Origin: Alphaproteobacteria bacterium UBA1254 | Lineage (GTDB): Bacteria; Pseudomonadota; Alphaproteobacteria; RF32; CAG-239 | Length of the DNA: 13,278 nt | Direction of reading: 5' to 3' | NCBI GenBank assembly: GCA_002308495.1 | Contig: DBVW01000023.1 | Span: 1 to 13,278, forward strand | Shown here: in pieces, positions 1-7,176 of the stretch | How the letters are laid out: every line of letters begins with the position of its first letter | Position numbering within the stretch: the first letter of the stretch is position 1 | The notes under the pieces: model-generated | What the model was told of the DNA's origin: nothing | Database searches by the model: none | The model's input: the letters and a program-made list of their open reading frames with translations, nothing else | Program-made: the position numbers and the translations under genes

Positions 1-4
1 ATAA

Positions 5-26
5 CAGATACCTCCTCAAGTATCTG
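5..26 (-). promoter_or_regulatory. 5'-end hairpin presenting a Shine-Dalgarno sequence
   Basis: On the minus strand a 7-bp inverted repeat, CAGATAC/GTATCTG (26-20 and 11-5), encloses the loop TTGAGGAG. The Shine-Dalgarno sequence GAGGAGG (17-11) lies mostly in that loop. The predicted transcript from the promoter at 32-60 would begin almost exactly at this hairpin. A start codon should lie within a few bases left of position 1. The SD is clear, but folding is inferred. Confidence 0.5.
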
Positions 27-31
27 AATAA

Positions 32-60
32 ATCATACCTGAAAAAAATTGAAGTATCAA
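32..60 (-). promoter_or_regulatory. Sigma70-type promoter for a minus-strand gene beyond the left edge
   Basis: Read on the minus strand there is a -35 TTGATA (55-60), a 17-bp spacer and a -10 TATGAT (32-37). Transcription would start near position 25 and run out of the window to the left. It lies in the gap after the 322-aa gene, so the off-window gene probably has its own transcript. This is a consensus match only. Confidence 0.6.
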
Positions 61-116
61 GTTCGTAAATAGGTATATAACGAAAGATATAATAAAAAGT
101 TAACGACACCGATTTT

Positions 117-1085
117 TTAACTGTAGGAGTCTCTTTTTATTGCTTTTGAATAAGCGGAAAACCTTGGTAAATCTGAACGTTTGGCTTGCGTTTGAGATAT
201 GTCGACAGTTTTTATTTTTCTGATTTTTTCACGCATTTTTTCAATGTGGTGCATATCAGCATGATTTTCTTTTAAGACATAATCTAAAATCTCTTTCGTT
301 TCGGGTTTCAAAACTTTTTGATAAAGAGATTCGCTCATTTTAACGGCAAGCAAATCCAAGCGATCTGCAGAAACAATTTTCTTCACATACATGTCGATTT
401 CCGGCAGAGCTTGTTCTTGGTCGATTTTGCCCATTTGCAAAGCTCTAAGAGTAAGCATTAAGGCACGCTCGGGCTGATTTTGTTTGACATCTTCGGTCGC
501 AATATGAACGCGTCTGAGACGAGATTCGTCAATCAAATTTTCCAATTTTTGCTTTTGCTGTGTTTGTTCTTGAACCGACAGATCAGAATTTGTTGAAACT
601 TGAGCATATTTTTCGAACAAAGCTTTGTTAAATACCGTTTCCATAGCAAGCTGTTCGGAAGTTGAGTGCTGATATCCGCTTCTGTCAAACTGGTCCGTGG
701 CAAGTTTCATAGCGGCGATGTGTGCCGGCGTAAACATAATACCACAGGCGACAAGCTCGTGATAAGTCTCGCTTTCTTCCAAAATATCGGGAATGGGCGA
801 GTAGGGGTTGTTCTTATTAAGATACTTTTTTTCGTTTTCAATGGCATCCGCTTCGGTAAAGTTCGGATCTCTGGCCGCTTTTTCCAACAGCTCTTCGGGG
901 ACTTTGTTGCAATATTTGTCCCTTTGCCATTGAGGAATTTTGCGCCAAGCATCAAACTTTGCTTTGTGCTTTGAAAAAATAGCATTGATTTCGGCACCGG
1001 TAACCTCATCGGAAGAAAGTCTGTGATAATCTTCCAAACAGTATGCTCTCAAAAAATCCGTAAATTCGGTTCCAACGTCTGCCAT
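117..1085 (-). CDS. Hypothetical 322-aa helical protein, second gene of a two-gene operon
   Basis: I do not recognise a family. The protein is 322 aa, charged and probably mostly alpha-helical, with no signal peptide or membrane segment, so it is likely cytoplasmic. The ATG at 1085 is supported by AAAGGAGA (1092-1099). The gene begins 15 nt after the stop of the upstream 862-aa gene, so the two are probably co-transcribed. Residues 101-115 (ILEESETYHELVACG) resemble the start of the repeated module in the upstream protein: Tyr and Gly keep the spacing, but Pro and Ala are lost. The C-terminus (about 284-322) is basic, as is the restored tail of the neighbour. A shared process or physical interaction is inferred from the operon only. 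No terminator is obvious downstream. Confidence 0.75.
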   Translation of the reverse strand: MADVGTEFTDFLRAYCLEDYHRLSSDEVTGAEINAIFSKHKAKFDAWRKIPQWQRDKYCNKVPEELLEKAARDPNFTEADAIENEKKYLNKNNPYSPIPDILEESETYHELVACGIMFTPAHIAAMKLATDQFDRSGYQHSTSEQLAMETVFNKALFEKYAQVSTNSDLSVQEQTQQKQKLENLIDESRLRRVHIATEDVKQNQPERALMLTLRALQMGKIDQEQALPEIDMYVKKIVSADRLDLLAVKMSESLYQKVLKPETKEILDYVLKENHADMHHIEKMREKIRKIKTVDISQTQAKRSDLPRFSAYSKAIKRDSYS

Positions 1086-1100
1086 TGCTATTCTCCTTTA

Positions 1101-3690
1101 TTAACGACCATCATCACCTTTTTGGGGAGCGACACCTTTTCCGTTGAGTGTTTTTGTTGTCGAGGATTTTCTTCCTTTGTGTGTTTGTTTTTTAACACCT
1201 ACGCCGCGCATTTCATCAACGCTTCGATGTGTTTTAGGAGCGCGTGCAGTGGAAACAGGCAATTTTCTGCGAGCTTTGTCAAGTTCGTCTTTAACTTTAT
1301 CAGCTTCTTTGGCTGTAGGCTCGGGAACAGGCTCTGCGAGCAGGTTCTTCTGCAACAACTTCCGCGGCAGGCTCGGGAACAGGCTCTGCGACAGATTCTT
1401 CTGTAACAACTTCCGCGGCAGGCTCGGGAACAGGCTCTGCGGCAGGTTCTTCTGCAACAACTTCCGCAACAGGTTCTGGAACAGGCTCTGCGGCAGGCTC
1501 ATCTGTAACAACTTCCGCGGCAGGCTCGGGAACAGGCTCTGCGGCAGGCTCGGGAACAGGTTCGGCTTCTGCCGTGGGTTCCGGAAGTATTTCAATAACA
1601 GGTTCTTTAGTCGCTTCAATTTCGGCAGCCTTTGCTTTTGCGGCTTCAATTTCGGCGAGCTTTTCTGCTTCTTGAGCCTGACGTTCAACTTCAGCGCTCA
1701 AAACATCGCGAACTTCTTTCGGCAAGCTCTTGAAAACTTCATTGTTCAAATCAATTTCAGGCGCGCCGATCAGTTGAATCTTTTCACCGTTTTTATATTT
1801 TTCTTCGCTCATTAAGGCAGCGGCATAGAGCATCAATTTTTGTTTTTCGCTTAAAGTTTCGCCGAAGGTAATGCTCATTTCGCCTTTGATGGCATCATGA
1901 ACCAAACCTTGATACATAACAAGTTCGGAATCTGCCGTAATTTGAACGTTCGTGGCAGAAGAATACAAAACTTTGCCTTTCGGTTCTTCTTCTTTTGATA
2001 AAATAAACTCTAAAGTCTCTTTTTCTTTGTTGTCTTTATCTTCTTCTGTTAAAGTATGCTCAACCGAAGCGGCAAACTCTTGCCAAACTTCACGCTTGAT
2101 ATCCATCCACGATTTTTCTTCTTCTTTTTCTTCATCTTCCGTTTTAACGGGAGCAGGAAGAGGGGTTTCTTCACCAACTGTTTCAACAACCACTGAGTGT
2201 CTTTCTTCTGTCTCTACTTTTTTAGGTTCTTCGGGAACAATTTCTTTAACCTCTTCGGCCTCCTTAAGAGGTTCATCTCCCGCAACTTCCATAGAGGGTC
2301 TGATGGCATCTATTTCTTCCTTGTGTTTTGCATGCTCTTTATCTGATGTGTATCCTTCCTGATGCAATAAGTCTGCAAGAGTGTTAAGCTGATTTATCAT
2401 TTGCTCTTCACTGTTGATTGTAATTGACCCCGGAGCTATCAACCCTGCTTCGAGAGCGGTTTTGTAAATCGGGTTTTCGGTCAATTTATCCATCCATTCG
2501 TTGCTCATGTCTTCTGTCCTTTCTTCTGTTGCTTCAATGGTTTTAAGCTTTTCTTGAATCGCGTTCACAGTAATATCAAGAATCTCTTTAAAGGTTTCTT
2601 CATTGTGTTTGTTTATCCGGCCATCTTCTTGCGCTTGGGCTATGATTGCGGATAACCCTGTTACAAAAGCGTGATTTTTTTCAAAATCATTGTTTTTGAT
2701 ATATTCCGGAATTTGCGTTTTGACTTTTTCGGTAAGCTCTTCTAAGATATCATGCACTTGAGTAGAATCTGTCGGCGCATAACCCGAAAGGTCAATGCCG
2801 ATTGCTTGGGCGATTTTGTAAGAAGGGGCATTTGAAAGGCGTTCTAAAGCCTGCTGTCTGCGAAATTCTTCCTCTTCTTCTTTTGTCGGATAATGCTCTA
2901 CCGGCTCATGACCGGCTTCTTTGATGCGCATTTCAACATCACGAAGACAATCTGCACGCTCATTAAAGGAGTTCAGTTTGTATTCGGGAAGCGAAATTCC
3001 AAGCTTGACGGCTTGAATATAAAGAGGATCAGCCAGAAGTTCAAAACCGTCTCCGCCTTCGGGTAATTTTTCAACTTTTTGGAGAACAGCTTCAATATCT
3101 TTTATGTTTGCGTAGTGACCCTTAAATTTTTCATCCAACACAAGGCGTTTATATTTGCCGATAAACAATTTGGAAGTTTTGGAATCTTCAACACTCTTTA
3201 AAATTTGAAGATCTTGATTGCATTGTTCGGCAGAACTGTTGCAAACCTTTATATGCAAATCATACGCCAAATCTTTTTGAACGGTTTCAATATCTTTTTC
3301 GGCAGTGACCTGATATTTTTCAACGTCCATGCCGAGAAGCTTTGCCATTTGGTAATAAGGATCTTCCGTAATCGGACGTTCTCTTCTTTCAGCTAATTCT
3401 TCAAATGTTTTTAAAGTGGTTTTGTCTTTCGGCGCGTCTGCACGTGCGGATTTCGGAGCGCTTTCCTCGCGAGCAAGGACTTGTTCGTAAACGGCACGCT
3501 CTTCGTCAGACAATTTTTTCATTTCTTCATCGCTAAGGGCATGCTTTTTGACGGCATGGGCAATTCTGTTAAGCTCTATATCTACGGCTTTTTGGCTTTT
3601 AGGAAGACTGCGAAGCCGATAAGCGCCGAGTTTTTGCGCCAGATGATAAAGAGGGTGATCTAATATCTGTTGATTAAAATTTTCAGCCAT
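1101..3690 (-). pseudogene. Large acidic repeat-module protein, frameshifted near its 3' end (796 aa as read, 862 aa if repaired)
   Basis: The family is unknown. As read, the frame opens at ATG 3690 (SD GAAGGAG) and ends at 1300 after 796 aa with an out-of-character tail, RRACSRAYSQRS. Removing one base near 1339 joins residue 784 to a further 78 codons ending at TAA 1101-1103, giving 862 aa. That frame ends 15 nt before the next gene. Layout: five modules sharing PxYxxAxxxG start at P13, P111, P222, P289 and P407. A Glu/Lys-rich acidic linker spans about 460-570, and a possible folded helical region spans about 575-670. An Ala/Glu coiled-coil-like stretch spans about 665-695 and a PEPAAEPV-type repeat about 700-792. 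A basic tail rich in Lys, Arg, Thr and Gly closes the protein. There is no signal peptide or transmembrane segment. The frameshift could be real or an assembly error in the DNA repeat. The downstream frame is still stop-free and in character, which favours an error or a recent event. Confidence 0.7.
1319..1570 (-). repeat. 51-bp in-frame tandem repeat encoding Pro/Glu/Ala-rich 17-mers
   Basis: Plus-strand copies of GCTCGGGAAC, or GTTCTGGAAC in one unit, occur at 1319, 1371, 1422, 1473 and 1524, with a partial copy at 1548. The spacings are 52, 51, 51, 51 and 24 bp. Each 51-bp unit encodes 17 residues of the type AEPVPEPAAEVV plus a variable TEES, AEEPA or TDEPA part. The 24-bp step is an 8-residue sub-repeat, PEPAAEPV. 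The single 52-bp unit is where the reading frame breaks. Such Pro/Glu/Ala repeats usually form extended spacers. Confidence 0.9.
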
Positions 3691-3727
3691 CTTTTGTCTC
3701 CTTCATTTCTGAACCGATATATGCTTA

Positions 3728-3756
3728 ACTTTAGCATATTTTTTTATTTTTGTCTA
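3728..3756 (-). promoter_or_regulatory. Promoter of the two-gene unknown operon, with an inverted repeat over the -10
   Basis: On the minus strand there is a -35 TAGACA (3751-3756), a 17-bp spacer and a -10 TAAAGT (3728-3733). A perfect 7-bp inverted repeat, ATATGCT/AGCATAT (3719-3725 and 3733-3739), is centred on the -10. It could be an operator or an accidental AT-rich palindrome. The start would fall near 3721, leaving a leader of about 30 nt with the SD GAAGGAG before ATG 3690. Confidence 0.5.
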
Positions 3757-3766
3757 GTATTTTTAT

Positions 3767-3801
3767 CAAAAAAATGCACTTTTTTTATGAAAGTGCATTT
3801 T
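3767..3801 (-). terminator. Rho-independent terminator of ileS
   Basis: A perfect 12-bp stem (arms 3771-3782 and 3790-3801, AAAATGCACTTT type) has a 7-nt loop. On the minus strand the 3' arm runs into a T-tract (TTTTTTTGAT, ending about 3766). It lies 24 nt after the ileS stop and just before the promoter of the next operon. Confidence 0.9.
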
Positions 3802-3824
3802 AAGGCTGAAAAGTTTATATTTCT

Positions 3825-6800
3825 TTAAGCAACTTTAGCATCAAAGATAATATTTTGACCGTCAATAACATCTTTGACCCCGTTGGCGCAAGAATCACAA
3901 GTTTTAACAGCCAAAACCTGCTCGGAAATATAAGATTTGTTTTCTTCCAAAGCTTGAGCAAGCTCAGCATTTTCGGTTTGCCAACACAGCTCAATACGAT
4001 CTGAAATATTGAAATCTTTTTCTTTTCGAAGCGTTTGAACCAAACGGATAAAGTCGCGTGCCATACCTTCGCGTTTGAGCTCGGGTGTTAAATTTGTGTC
4101 TAAAGTAATGACGGCTTTGTTGTTTGCAAAAGATTGCCCTGCAACGCCGTCTTTCATGTCAAGACGAACTTCAAACAAATCGGGCGCTAAAGTTAAATCG
4201 GCAATGCTGAGTGTTCCGTCATCGTTTAAAGACCACTGATTTTGCTTGTAAGCAGCCATCACTTTGCCCATATCCTTGCCCAAAGTTTTGCCGAGGAGCG
4301 GGGTATAAAGATAAAGCTTTTTATCGGCATAAGCACTTAAATTGTTATCAAACTTAATTTCTTTAACATTAAGCTCATCTTTGACAATTTCCTGATAGGG
4401 CAAACTCAAATCAGCCCCGATAAGCGTCAGGCTTTGTAGCGGCAAACGACCTCTTAAATTTTTCTCTTCACGGATAAATTTGCCGGCAGAGCAGAGCTCT
4501 TGAACAAAATCCATCTCGGAGACAAGTTTTTCATCGGCTTTAATGTCTTTGAGTTTTGGAAAATCGACCAAATGAACCGATTCGCCTTTGGTAAGGTTTT
4601 TATAAATATATTCCGAAACAAACGGCATCAAAGGCGCCAAAATTTTGCTCAAATTCAACAAGACGGTGTAAAGCGTGTCAAAAGCTTTTTCATCACCGCT
4701 CCAAAAACGGTCACGCGTGCGGCGAATATACCAGTTGTTTAAAACTTCCATAAAGGCAGTTGCTTCAGAGGTGGCTTCCGCAACATCATAGCTCAAAAGA
4801 CCGTGCTCGACATGGTCTCTCAAAACTTTGAGCTTTGATAAAATGTAGTTATCAATAGCCTCAGATGAAGAAGAGATTTCTTTGGCTTCATATTCTTCGG
4901 CATTAGCATATAAAACAAAGAAATAGAAGGCGTTCCAAAGCGGAATTAACGCAGCACGTGAAGCTTTTGAAATTTCTTTACCTTCTTTGTCAACAGCGAG
5001 ATTGCCGCCTTTCAAAACCGGCGAAGAAACCAAAAACCAACGCAAAGCCTCGGAGCCGATGTTTTCCAAAACTTCATTCGGATCAGGATAGTTTTTCAAG
5101 CGTTTTGAAAGCTTTTGACCGCCTTCGGCAACAAGCAGCCCCGTGCAGATGCAGTTTTTAAATGCCGGCTTGCCCATCAAAGCCGTCGATAAAACGGTTA
5201 AGGTATAAAACCAGCCCCTTGTTTGATCCATCGCTTCAACAATAAAATCGGCAGGGAAGTGGCTTTCAAACCACTCTTTGTTTTCAAATGGGTAGTGAAC
5301 CTGAGCATAAGGCATTGAGCCCGATTCAAACCAACAGTCAAAAACGTCCGTGACGCGACGCATCATTGTTTGTCCGCTCGGATCATCGGGGTTTTTGTAA
5401 ACAACCTCGTCAATATAAGGCTTATGAAGGTTTTTAACGTCAAATCCCGTTTTCTCTTTAATCTCCTCAAGAGAACCGAACACATCGATTCTTGGAAATT
5501 TCGGATTGTCGGATTTCCAAACGGGAATCGGCGTTCCCCAAAAACGATTACGTGAAATTGACCAATCACGCGCGCCTTCGAGCCACTTGCCGAAACGTCC
5601 GTCTTTAATATGGTCCGGAACCCAGTTGATTTGCTGATTGTTTTTGACCATATCGTCTCTGAAATCGGTTACTTTAACAAACCATGAAGACATCGCCTTA
5701 TATATAAGCGGGGTGTCCGTACGCCAACAAAACGGGTAAGAGTGGGTATATTGCTCTTTCTTAACAAGTAAGCGGTTTTCTTTCAGCCAAGCCATAATCG
5801 GCTCGTTTGTTTCAAAAACCTGCTTGCCCTCATAATCCGGAACTTCGGAAGTAAATTTGCCCGATTCGTCAACAGGGCAGACAATCGGAAAGTTTTCATC
5901 ATAGGCGCGGCAAACATCAAAGTCATCTTGTCCGAAACCTGGGGCAATATGAACAACACCGGTGCCGTCTTCGGTTGAAACGAAATCACCTGATAAAACC
6001 TTAAAAGCACCTTTGTTTTTTAGCTCTTTGAAATAGCCGAACATAGGCTCATAAGAAAGACCGACAAGATCCGTTCCTTTCATCGAGCCGACTTTAACGG
6101 CATGTTCAAGCTGTTTTTTATAAGCACCCAAACGCGCCTCGGCGAGAATATATTTTTGCCCGTCTTCCTCCATAACGGCGTAATCAATATCTTTGCCGAC
6201 GGCAAGCATTAGGTTTGAAGGAAGTGTCCAGGGCGTTGTTGTCCAAACTAAAATTTTCATACCGTTTTCAAGGGTGAACATAACGGTAATGGCATTATCC
6301 GTTTTGTCTTGATAGCCGAGATTAACCTCAAAGTTTGAAATCGGGGTTTCTGCCGCCCAAGAATAAGGCATAACGCGAAAATCTTCATAAACAAGGCCTT
6401 TGTCATAAAGCTCTTTGAAGTTATGGATAACGCTTTCCATAAAAGACAGGTCCATTGTTTTATAATCATTTGAAAAATCGACCCAACGACCGATTCGTTT
6501 GAACATATCAACCCAAATCGAAGAATATTTCAAAACATCGGAACGGCAGAAATCGTTAAATTTTTCGACGCCGTATTGCTCAATTTGTTTGCGTCCCGAA
6601 ACGCCGAGCTGCTTTTCGGCAGACATCTCGGCAGGAAGTCCGTGGCAGTCCCACCCCAAACGGCGCTCAACCTTTTTGCCCATCATTGTTTGAAAACGGG
6701 CAACAACGTCTTTCACATAAGAAACCATAATATGTCCGTAGTGAGGCGTTCCGTTTGCAAACGGAGGGCCGTCATAAAAAACAAACTCTGCGGCACCGTC

Positions 6801-6911
6801 GCGATTGTGGACGGATTTTTCAAATGTTTTATCTTCTTCCCAAAATTTTAAGACCTCTTTTTCAAGTTTTACAAAGTCGGGCTTTGCTTCTATTTCAGCG
6901 TAATGTTTCAT
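3825..6911 (-). CDS. ileS: Isoleucyl-tRNA synthetase, eukaryote-like (type 2) class
   Basis: This cytoplasmic class I synthetase charges tRNA-Ile with isoleucine and edits misactivated valine. The protein is 1028 aa and complete. The Rossmann-fold HIGH motif reads HYGH (57-60, in PFANGTPHYGH). The CP1 editing domain contains TTTPWTLPSN (224-233) and GTGVVHIAPGFGQDDFD (316-332). The KMSKS loop is KLSKR (600-604, GGQKLSKRLKNYPDP). The anticodon-binding helical domain starts around 700 and contains NNWYIRRTRDRFW. The HYGH/KLSKRLKNY signatures and the lack of a paired CxxC zinc finger at the C-terminus (only one CDSC is visible) place it in the eukaryote-like IleRS2 group, which is generally less sensitive to mupirocin. 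It is monocistronic between its own promoter and terminator. The SD is weak (AGG 9-11 nt before ATG). The leader carries a candidate Ile attenuator. Confidence 0.97.
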   Translation of the reverse strand: MKHYAEIEAKPDFVKLEKEVLKFWEEDKTFEKSVHNRDGAAEFVFYDGPPFANGTPHYGHIMVSYVKDVVARFQTMMGKKVERRLGWDCHGLPAEMSAEKQLGVSGRKQIEQYGVEKFNDFCRSDVLKYSSIWVDMFKRIGRWVDFSNDYKTMDLSFMESVIHNFKELYDKGLVYEDFRVMPYSWAAETPISNFEVNLGYQDKTDNAITVMFTLENGMKILVWTTTPWTLPSNLMLAVGKDIDYAVMEEDGQKYILAEARLGAYKKQLEHAVKVGSMKGTDLVGLSYEPMFGYFKELKNKGAFKVLSGDFVSTEDGTGVVHIAPGFGQDDFDVCRAYDENFPIVCPVDESGKFTSEVPDYEGKQVFETNEPIMAWLKENRLLVKKEQYTHSYPFCWRTDTPLIYKAMSSWFVKVTDFRDDMVKNNQQINWVPDHIKDGRFGKWLEGARDWSISRNRFWGTPIPVWKSDNPKFPRIDVFGSLEEIKEKTGFDVKNLHKPYIDEVVYKNPDDPSGQTMMRRVTDVFDCWFESGSMPYAQVHYPFENKEWFESHFPADFIVEAMDQTRGWFYTLTVLSTALMGKPAFKNCICTGLLVAEGGQKLSKRLKNYPDPNEVLENIGSEALRWFLVSSPVLKGGNLAVDKEGKEISKASRAALIPLWNAFYFFVLYANAEEYEAKEISSSSEAIDNYILSKLKVLRDHVEHGLLSYDVAEATSEATAFMEVLNNWYIRRTRDRFWSGDEKAFDTLYTVLLNLSKILAPLMPFVSEYIYKNLTKGESVHLVDFPKLKDIKADEKLVSEMDFVQELCSAGKFIREEKNLRGRLPLQSLTLIGADLSLPYQEIVKDELNVKEIKFDNNLSAYADKKLYLYTPLLGKTLGKDMGKVMAAYKQNQWSLNDDGTLSIADLTLAPDLFEVRLDMKDGVAGQSFANNKAVITLDTNLTPELKREGMARDFIRLVQTLRKEKDFNISDRIELCWQTENAELAQALEENKSYISEQVLAVKTCDSCANGVKDVIDGQNIIFDAKVA

Positions 6912-6982
6912 AGCTATAACCTATTTGAATTTAATTAAAGTATTGATTTAAGTTGTTTGATTAAAAAAATTGAATTTTATAT

Positions 6983-7049
6983 AAAAAGATGCATCCCCTT
7001 AGGGGATAATAATGAGAAGTATGTAACTGTTAAAATAAAGCATCTTTTT
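6983..7049 (-). promoter_or_regulatory. Candidate Ile-responsive attenuator in the ileS leader
   Basis: On the minus strand AAAAAGATGC (7049-7040) can pair with GCATCTTTTT (6992-6983). Immediately 5' of the second arm is the hairpin ATCCCC-TAA-GGGGAT (7007-6993). The second arm ends in five T residues, so the combined fold resembles a terminator. A 14-codon ORF starts inside the first arm and its stop codon forms the hairpin loop. A ribosome stalled at the Ile codons would cover the 5' side of the hairpin; one that terminated and left would let both helices form. This is the expected logic of ribosome-mediated attenuation, but function is inferred. The T-tract is separated from the GC-rich hairpin by 5 nt, so translational rather than transcriptional control is also possible. 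Confidence 0.55.
6999..7043 (-). CDS. Putative ileS leader peptide, MLYFNSYILLIIIP
   Basis: The 14-codon ORF starts with the ATG at 7043-7041 and ends with TAA at 7001-6999. It contains four Ile codons (ATA, then ATT ATT ATC in a row) and three Leu codons, followed by Pro and stop. Its start would be about 27 nt after the predicted ileS transcription start. The upstream sequence is purine-rich (AAAAGAAAAAAG) without a canonical Shine-Dalgarno, which weakens the case. Ile codons are common by chance in AT-rich DNA, so the support comes from their placement directly before a stop in a hairpin loop, upstream of the isoleucine-charging enzyme. Confidence 0.5.
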   Translation of the reverse strand: MLYFNSYILLIIIP

Positions 7050-7076
7050 TCTTTTAAGTTCAATTAAACTTGTCGA

Positions 7077-7105
7077 AAGATACAACAAGTTTTAAACCGC
7101 GTCAA
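7077..7105 (-). promoter_or_regulatory. ileS promoter with an inverted repeat around the -10
   Basis: On the minus strand there is a -35 TTGACG (7100-7105), a 17-bp spacer and a -10 TATCTT (7077-7082). Transcription would start near 7070 and give a leader of about 160 nt. A perfect 8-bp inverted repeat, AAACTTGT/ACAAGTTT (7066-7073 and 7085-7092, 11-bp spacing), is centred on the -10 and could bind a dimeric regulator. The promoter abuts the terminator of the upstream ferritin-like gene. Confidence 0.6.
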
Positions 7106-7137
7106 TAAAAAACTTCAAGAAACATCTTGAAGTTTTT
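7103..7137 (-). terminator. Rho-independent terminator of the ferritin-like gene
   Basis: A perfect 12-bp stem (arms 7108-7119 and 7126-7137, AAAAACTTCAAG type) has a 6-nt loop. On the minus strand it is followed by TTTTTTATTG. It starts 39 nt after the stop of the ferritin-like gene and ends next to the ileS -35 element. Confidence 0.85.
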
Positions 7138-7176
7138 AATAAAGTTTTTATTAAAGAAAATTTCAAATGAAAAAAA

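Noticed and set aside
1319..1570. Direct repeats as a possible CRISPR array
   Set aside because: The units are contiguous 51-bp coding repeats without unique spacers, and they keep the reading frame of a protein.
1101..1688. Separate minus-strand gene of 195 aa (Leu/Pro/Lys/Gln-rich)
   Set aside because: Its first two thirds read the 51-bp repeat in the wrong frame. Only the last 78 codons look genuine, and they are the frameshifted C-terminus of the 862-aa protein.
1144..1815. Plus-strand 223-aa frame rich in Arg, Asn, Cys and Gly
   Set aside because: It is the mirror of the repeat-containing gene, lacks a ribosome binding site, and its repetitiveness comes from the opposite strand.
6732..6743. 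Altered HIGH motif of the hyper-mupirocin-resistant IleRS2 type
   Set aside because: The motif reads HYGH, with His at positions 1 and 4 and Gly at 3. The hyper-resistant variant swaps positions 1 and 3, which is not seen.
6983..7056. Plus-strand small RNA ending at GCATCTTTTTTCTTTT
   Set aside because: The same helices also suit a plus-strand RNA with a T-rich end, but I see no good plus-strand promoter just upstream, and the minus-strand promoter and ORF fit better. Not fully excluded.
6912..7176. T-box riboswitch upstream of ileS
   Set aside because: I found no T-box sequence or specifier-loop layout, and T-boxes are typical of Firmicutes. The short Ile-rich ORF explains the region better.
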